64,000 bases of DNA from Zygnema cylindricum. Lineage: Eukaryota; Streptophyta; Zygnematophyceae; Zygnematales; Zygnemataceae. Positions 58,486 to 64,000 of the stretch are shown here, piece after piece. The DNA lies in contig JBBHKE010002497.1 of NCBI GenBank assembly GCA_037447655.1, forward strand, positions 24,828 to 88,827. Reading direction: 5' to 3'. Position 1 is the stretch's first letter; the number at the start of each line of letters is the position of its first letter. Made by a program: the position numbers and the translations under genes. The notes under the pieces were generated by a model, which was not told the origin of the DNA, made no database searches, and saw only the letters and a list, made by a program, of their open reading frames with translations.

Positions 58486-59960
58486 AATCTTCATTAACGT
58501 ACCATGTACGTGCAAATGCCAAGTCAGCGTATGACACAACTTTTATATTTTTTGCAAACGCCTAATCAGACACCAACTCAATTTTTTAGGGTTGTTGTTT
58601 TTTCGCTTTACGGATGAGCACTGCCATACATAGTGTGACGAATTGATGATAGCAAAGATAGTTTGACGAATGGATGATAACAAAAATAACGTGATTTAAG
58701 CTCGTTACGATATTACTTTTGTCATTTCGGTTGTGTATTTAAATGTATATCATATGCATTTTTGTTTAATTCCGTTGGTTTCCATTTTGACACGTATGTT
58801 CATTATCCAACATGTTGCGGCTCAATTTCTCATACAATTACCAACCCACCTCCTCGAGGTACATTGCTAGTTACAAAAACTTTTGAAGGGAAAGTTTCGC
58901 GAATGAATATCCAACGGTCATTGTTACCTCCCAGACCTTTGGAGAACATTGGCAAGATTATTTGTAATTTGGTTGGCACATAAAAATAAAAGAAGAGGTA
59001 CGGCATATTATGGAGAGGTCCCGATTTTTGTAAACAACGTTTCTTCTGATATGACTTCACCCTTAATGTTTGATGTGTAAATTATAACGCAAATTGTTAT
59101 TAGTGTCTCTAACACTAATTTGGCACCTCTATTTCGACTCCCTAACCTAAAATATAAATAATAAAGTTGTTTTTTCCTTTAAGCTAGCATAGGTATGGTT
59201 TATTTAGTGTCGTTTACCATAATCTAGGTGGCTTCCAAATAGTGCAATGTTCGAAATGTGTCAACCCATACTAGAACTTCTCGTTATTTTGTACAAACAT
59301 AAAAAAAAAGTGTCAAACATCGACGTCGACAAGGAAGAGCGCAATCAAGTTCATAGTAATAAAGACGGGAGAAAGTCGTGCAAACCTGTTCTCACATGTG
59401 AAAAACGGTTATATCTGCTTGAATATGGGAATTTGTATCCAAATTAGTGTTATATGTATAAAATAGCTTAATGTTATGCTGGCATTTGACCCCTGAACTA
59501 AAAATAAAATTAATAACACTGTTTTTCTTTACTCTAATAAATTATTACATTAATAGCAATTCACTTTTATTCAACGTTTAGTGGTTTTCCATTTTCCAAG
59601 TCGAAATCAACATTTAACCGTCTATCCCATCATGTCAAACATGGAAAAATGATTGGTTATCTATGCATAAAGTTTAAAAGGAAACTGGAAATTTGAGTGC
59701 GTTTTGTACACTTTCACGCTTTTCCTGCTTTAAACGTTTTCTTCTCGAACGTTTAGCGTTTTGCCGTTTTCGCGTTATCAAATTTAGGTCTCTTTTTTTG
59801 CGCGTTTGGAAACGCGTTCATTATACCCGGAAAAGTTACAGCATTTACGGATTTCACGTGTCTTTGGTTCCGTCTGGCGCCCATTTTGTCACGTCCGTCC
59901 GATTGCCAATGGACGATACTATATTTTTTCCATTGGCCAGATCTCATTACAGCAGAAAAC
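58486..59960. other. Intergenic, no gene seen
   Basis: It includes a stretch with the TA-MITE internal motif ATTGTTATTAGTGTCTCTAA (about 59095) without a preserved terminus. The open frames around 58762-59060 on both strands lack recognisable motifs. Confidence 0.4.
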
Positions 59961-60163
59961 TACACCGCGAATCGTTATTAGCGTTGAGAAATTATTAGTG
60001 TAAAGACAAAATTAGCGTCATTCATTCTAATTTAGTGCCAGGAGACGTGGCAGATTATGGTCCACGACCTTAAATAGTGTTGTTTATTCTATTTAAGGTA
60101 TTAATGTCAAAATTTTGGGGTGCCGATATAGAGTTCATAACGTTAATAACGATTCGCGGTGTA
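59961..60163. mobile_element. TA-flanked MITE with 24/25 matching TIRs (203 bp)
   Basis: Left TACACCGCGAATCGTTATTA and right inverted TACACCGCGAATCGTTATTA are identical over the first 20 bp and differ once in 25. Both ends begin TA. This is the best-preserved copy of the family and defines its ends. Confidence 0.9.
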
Positions 60164-60248
60164 CAGTACTGTACATGCATACGCGAACGTGCGGTGGCCT
60201 GCCTGGTTACGATAACGCGGCTTCGTTTCGGTTTTCGCATTCCCGTGA

Positions 60249-60377
60249 AGGTACACCGCCAATCGCTATTAGCGTAGAAGTTTCTTTAGCGTATATGAAA
60301 AATTACCGTGGTTTACGCTAATTAAGAATTTGAAAATTTTGAAAAAAAACATACATTCTAATTGTTTAATAATTATA
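60249..60377. mobile_element. TA-flanked MITE fragment, cut by LINE copy 3
   Basis: It starts TACACCGCCAATCGCTATTA and aligns with the left part of the MITE at 47483. It stops where LINE coding sequence begins, so the LINE either inserted here or truncated it. Confidence 0.65.
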
Positions 60378-61543
60378 GGCATGCTCCATCTCCCATCAGC
60401 CACATTTTCCCTTTTGTTCGTGCATTTAATTCTCGCCGGAGCTCCCTCATCTTTCCTCTTGGCGGTCCCTTTGGTGAGGTTGCCACATTGGAGTCTACGA
60501 CTGGCACCCGTCAAGGTGATCCTTTGGGGGCCCCCCTTTTTGCTTTAGCTCACCTTCAAGCTTTACGCGACTCTGCTATGACTTTTCCTAATTGTTTATT
60601 CCCTTCTATCGCGGATGATACTCATATTGTGGGCCCTCGTGACCAAGTTTTATCTGCCTTTTCTCATTTTGCGGAGCAACTTCGTCGGATTGGTTTGTCA
60701 GTCAAGCCGTCTAAATGTGTGGCTTGGTGCCCGCAAGCCTTACCTTCAGACTTCCCTGTTCCTGTGGGTTTTCGTATTGCATCTCCGACCGACGGTATTA
60801 AAGCTTTAGGCTCTCCTATTGGTGCCCCATCTTTTGTGAACCAAGTTGTCACTGATGCATTGTTGGAGGACCTCTCTCACTCTGATGAACTTCCTAAGCT
60901 CTCTGACTCCCAAGTGGCATTTCAAATCCTCACTCGTTGCTTTGCTCAACGTCCTTTGTATCTCGCTCGGACAGTACCACCAACAGATCCATTTTTGTCC
61001 TCACTAAAAGGGTTCGACGATCAACTTTTTAGTGTTCTCCATCACCTCGTTGGGCATGGGATTTTCGATCGCCCAGAGGGTTTATTTGCACGCCGTCAAG
61101 CTAGCCTTCCAATTTCCAACGGGGGTTTAGGTTTGATTCTAGTGGCTCGAGTTGCTCCAGCAGCTTTTTTGGGTAGTTGGGCTTTAGTGGCGCCTTCCAT
61201 CGCTTCCCGTTTTATTGCAAATGATGTTCCCATTCTAGCCAAAGTCGTCCCTAAAGTGGAGGATAATCTTTTTCCGTTTCATCAAGCTCTTCTCTCCGCT
61301 CGTGCACTTCTTCCGTGTGATGCCCGAAACCAAGCGCCACCTTTCCCGTCCCTTATTGCTGACAATAACTACCATGTGCAACAACGCATATCCGAGCAGT
61401 TGGCAGTCGCTGAATTTTATGATCTATTAAACGCGCTACCTTCCGCTCAATCGCGTGCTCGCTTACGTTCGTGTTCTGGGCCGAGAGCCGATGCGTGGTT
61501 ACAGGCAACACCGAATTTTTCGACGCTTTCGTATGACGTCTGA
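60362..61543 (+). pseudogene. LINE copy 3 reverse transcriptase ORF
   Basis: The 393-codon frame has motif B TGTRQGDPLGAPLFALAH, motif C SIADDTHIVG with both catalytic Asp, motif D LSVKPSKC and motif E ALGSPIGAP, then a thumb region with LPISNGGLGL. The first codons come from the flanking MITE. A frameshift near 61515 ends the frame; the protein continues in the next frame at 61515 onward. Upstream fingers and motif A are missing. Confidence 0.88.
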
Positions 61544-62510
61544 CCAGTTCACCTCTGCTATCCGCCTTCGTTTGGGTTTGCCTCACCCTCCGCTTCTTGG
61601 GCGCCCCAACTGTATTTGCAACCAGCCTATTGACTCCAACGGCATCCATTTACTTCGTTGTTCGCGGGGGGGTGAACGTACCGTCGCGCATGATTTGGTT
61701 CGTGATGCGGTTGCTGCGATTGGTGTTGAAGCAGGCTACATTGTGAAGCGGAGGTTTCTCATATCTTACCTCCTCGTCCCCAATCTAGTGGTATCCGAAG
61801 CCCTCGGGTTGACTTGGTTTTCCTTCATGGGACTGGGCGGACTTTGGGTGATGTGGTCCTTACTGATCCGATTGGGACCCACATTTTTTCTCGCGCGGCA
61901 GTGCATACAGGTGTGGCGACTAGGGACGCATCGGCTTCCAAGGAGAGGGATTACGCTCACCGAGACCCGGCGGACCAGTTTGTCCCATTTGCCGCAGAGA
62001 TTTTTGGTTCTTTGGACAAGTATTTCGATGATTTTCTTCGCAACTGTGCTAAGAGAGCTTTTGATTCTAGGGGTCCAGGGAGCCTCCCCCAAGCCTTCTG
62101 GTTGCTTTTTATCGGCAACGTGTATCGATCGCCCTTCAACGAGCGCAAGCTGCGGCCCTTCTCCGTCGAAGCACGGTGGCGGACGATAGGCGAAGCCTCC
62201 CAGTCCTTCCTCCACGAGATCCGGTCCACATCCACGATCTTCGGGGGTGTGGAATTTAGTTTGCTGGGTTTGTGGGGCATCATATAGAGTGGTTTTTTCC
62301 TTTTTTGTCTATTCATCTTTGGTTTTTTGTTTAGTCTTGCTAGTTAGCCTAGTTGCTTTTGTTTTTCCGCATTTGTTTGTTTTGTTTTGCTTTGTTTTGT
62401 TTTCATAGTTGCAGGCTCTTGTAGTCTTTAAATGTTCAATTTCTCTTTTTCATCCCCTTTGTACTTTGATGGTTTTTCCATCGCACATAATGTAATAAAG
62501 TACAACATGT
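60378..62510 (+). mobile_element. LINE copy 3: RT to restriction-like endonuclease, 5'-truncated
   Basis: A non-LTR retrotransposon fragment with its 5' end, including RT motif A, missing. The longest open part codes for the RT palm and thumb; downstream is a zinc knuckle and an RLE-type endonuclease. The 3' part holds the hairpin GATGGTTTTTCCATC and AATAAAG (about 62470-62497). It is followed directly by a Harbinger-like element. Confidence 0.85.
61515..62287 (+). pseudogene. LINE copy 3 zinc knuckle and restriction-like endonuclease
   Basis: The frame after the shift gives CICNQPIDSNGIHLLRC, a CxC-x9-H-x3-C knuckle. A second shift near 61745 leads to EAEVSHILPPRPQ and PRVDLVFLHGTGRTLGDVVL, with D-x12-D after R-V (usual RLE form: (R/K)PD-x12-14-D). 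KERDYAHRDPADQFVPFAAE and a C-terminal helix follow. This arrangement places the element with RLE-type LINEs (R2/NeSL/Utopia-like), not APE-type ones. The clade is inference. Confidence 0.75.
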
Positions 62511-62511
62511 A

Positions 62512-63949
62512 CTTGAAACTTAGCGAACTTACTTTGTTTTTTAGCGCAGATCCGGCGGACCCAGATTTCAAGTGTCCCTATGCATAACACCGAGATTGTT
62601 ACTTAAGGGTGTGACGATTGTATACGTTGACAATGCTCGTGACAGCTGTCAACGTCTACAATCTGTAATGACGCACGTTGTTTTCCGTAACTGCTTGTGA
62701 CGTCACGTGACTTTTCGTGACATTGTACACCTACCGCCCTCCAGCCCTGTGCCGTTTCACGGTTGAAGGAGATGCGGTTTGCTTTTGCGTCTATTGTCGG
62801 GTCGACGTGAAATGGCAATCGGAACCTTGAGATCCCTGCAAAAAAAAAATACGTACAAGATGGAAACGGACAAAACAAAACAAACTGTGTACTTATCTTT
62901 GTCGTATTAAACAAAAACGGACAAAACATAGCGAATCGTGTACATTTCCACGTCGCTTGAAATTGTTTGTAATTTTTCGTAAATTACGCCACGTGCGAAT
63001 ATATGTTTCTATTTGTTTATAGAAAATCCCTAATTTTAAAACACATTGCGCATGTGTTTTAAACATAAGGTTGAAGATGACATTTTTTGTCGTCGAAGTG
63101 GGTCGAAAAACACAAGACAACAAATTTTCGTACATCTTAAGATCGAGGATGACGCAAATTGTACTCTACAAATTTGCTACTCCTTCGTACGGTCGGAACT
63201 TAGGCAGTACGGCGTTAAGTTTTAATGAAGAAACTATGTAAAACCCCTACGCGTATTAAGGAACATACCCTAAGGTTTGTGACACTTTGACGTCATGCTC
63301 ACTTGTGGTAGCATCGACGTCACTAATTCCAAATCCTTTCGCCATGGTTTCTCGATTTTGTTTTTTCTTCTATTCTCACTCTATTTACCATCAAAATACG
63401 CCTAAAGGTAGTAAAAAATATTTATTTTTATAGATCTTTCGTTTGATACCATTGTTGACATGTTCCATTTAAAGAATTGTGAGAAAGACGTGTTAGTGGG
63501 CGAGGGAGAGAGAGAGAGGCGCTTTCACGAACTTCGCTTTTGCGAAATGGCATCCGATGCTCGAGACCCATCCAAGGCCCCTACACGGAAAAAATTACAT
63601 ACGAGCTGGAAACGGACAGTGGGTTTTTCTTTTGGTGCTCCGCCCATTGCAAAAACGTTTTCAAAAACGGGTGAAGCGTGTCACAACGTCTTCCTATTCT
63701 GTTGTAGCTTGTTACTTTGACTAAAATCACCTCAATGTGACTCCATTGGAACTTTAAATATGAGTTAGAGTGACGTGAAAGTGGGTCAAAACGTACAAAA
63801 CAACAAACTGTACTGTAGTACATTTAAAGTTGAAAGATAACGCAAATTGTGTTGTGGTATTTTCGTTTTTCTAGTACGGCTGACGAATTTCTTGTTGCGG
63901 TCAAAGTTTTGGATGAAAACGACAAAAACAAACTTACTTTAATATGCCC
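62512..63949. mobile_element. PIF/Harbinger-like element, copy 4 (longer, left end degraded)
   Basis: The right half (about 63265-63949) aligns with copies 1-3 and ends ...TATGCCC followed by TTA. The left border is only suggested by ACTTTGTTTTTTAGCG at about 62530. An extra 600 bp or so (62600-63240) is not in the other copies. Confidence 0.65.
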
Positions 63950-64000
63950 TTATTCACCTCCATATTTTGCATACGTGATCCTCATCGTTTGATCAGGGTA

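Noticed and set aside
61766-62316. Minus-strand frames over the LINE endonuclease region
   Set aside because: Shadows of the plus-strand LINE coding sequence.

Overview
This is eukaryotic nuclear DNA, most likely from a land plant or streptophyte alga. Spliced genes with GT-AG introns sit in a sea of transposable elements. The plant/algal guess rests on Ty1/copia elements whose primer site matches the anticodon arm of plant initiator tRNA-Met as I remember it, a plant-type ORC3, and a GT29 (sialyltransferase-like) gene. A charophyte such as Chara would fit, but I cannot prove it.

Layout. 1-16.7 kb is a stack of copia insertions readable from their 5-bp target duplications. A LINE is interrupted by copia D (plus). 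D is interrupted by copia A (minus, running off the left edge). LTR B sits inside A's LTR, and a complete 6,450-bp copia element F (2242-8691, minus) sits inside B. Solo LTRs C and E also sit in D. The displaced 3' half of the LINE follows at 16.69-18.66 kb. From 18.7 to 21.4 kb there are low-complexity tracts and a small inverted-repeat element.

21.4-34.1 kb (minus) carries a gene for origin recognition complex subunit 3. Thirteen exons join in phase or nearly so, and an 829-bp assembly gap (24377-25205) falls within the gene. 34.1-37.5 kb is intergenic with small TIR elements. 37.5-41.8 kb (plus) is a seven- or eight-exon gene for an RS/KR-rich, then coiled-coil, nuclear-type protein; one intron is GC-AG. 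43.0-47.7 kb is built of nested TIR elements of three families. 48.1-48.8 kb (plus) is a terminal exon or short gene of unknown function. 49.5-50.4 kb is another LINE fragment.

51.7-55.9 kb (minus) is a five-exon GT29 gene. The model has an EGF-like module in the stem and an unusual Cys/His-rich plus acidic C-terminal extension. 56.6-58.5 kb and 62.5-63.95 kb hold PIF/Harbinger-like elements with TTA target duplications. 60.0-60.4 kb holds TA-flanked MITEs, one of them interrupted by a LINE copy (60.38-62.5 kb) with a restriction-like endonuclease domain.

The three recognisable host genes do not form a pathway. The most unusual signal is a tRNA-like unit with box A-like, box B-like and T4 elements. 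It lies antisense in every copia LTR of the window, and its stem co-varies between copies.
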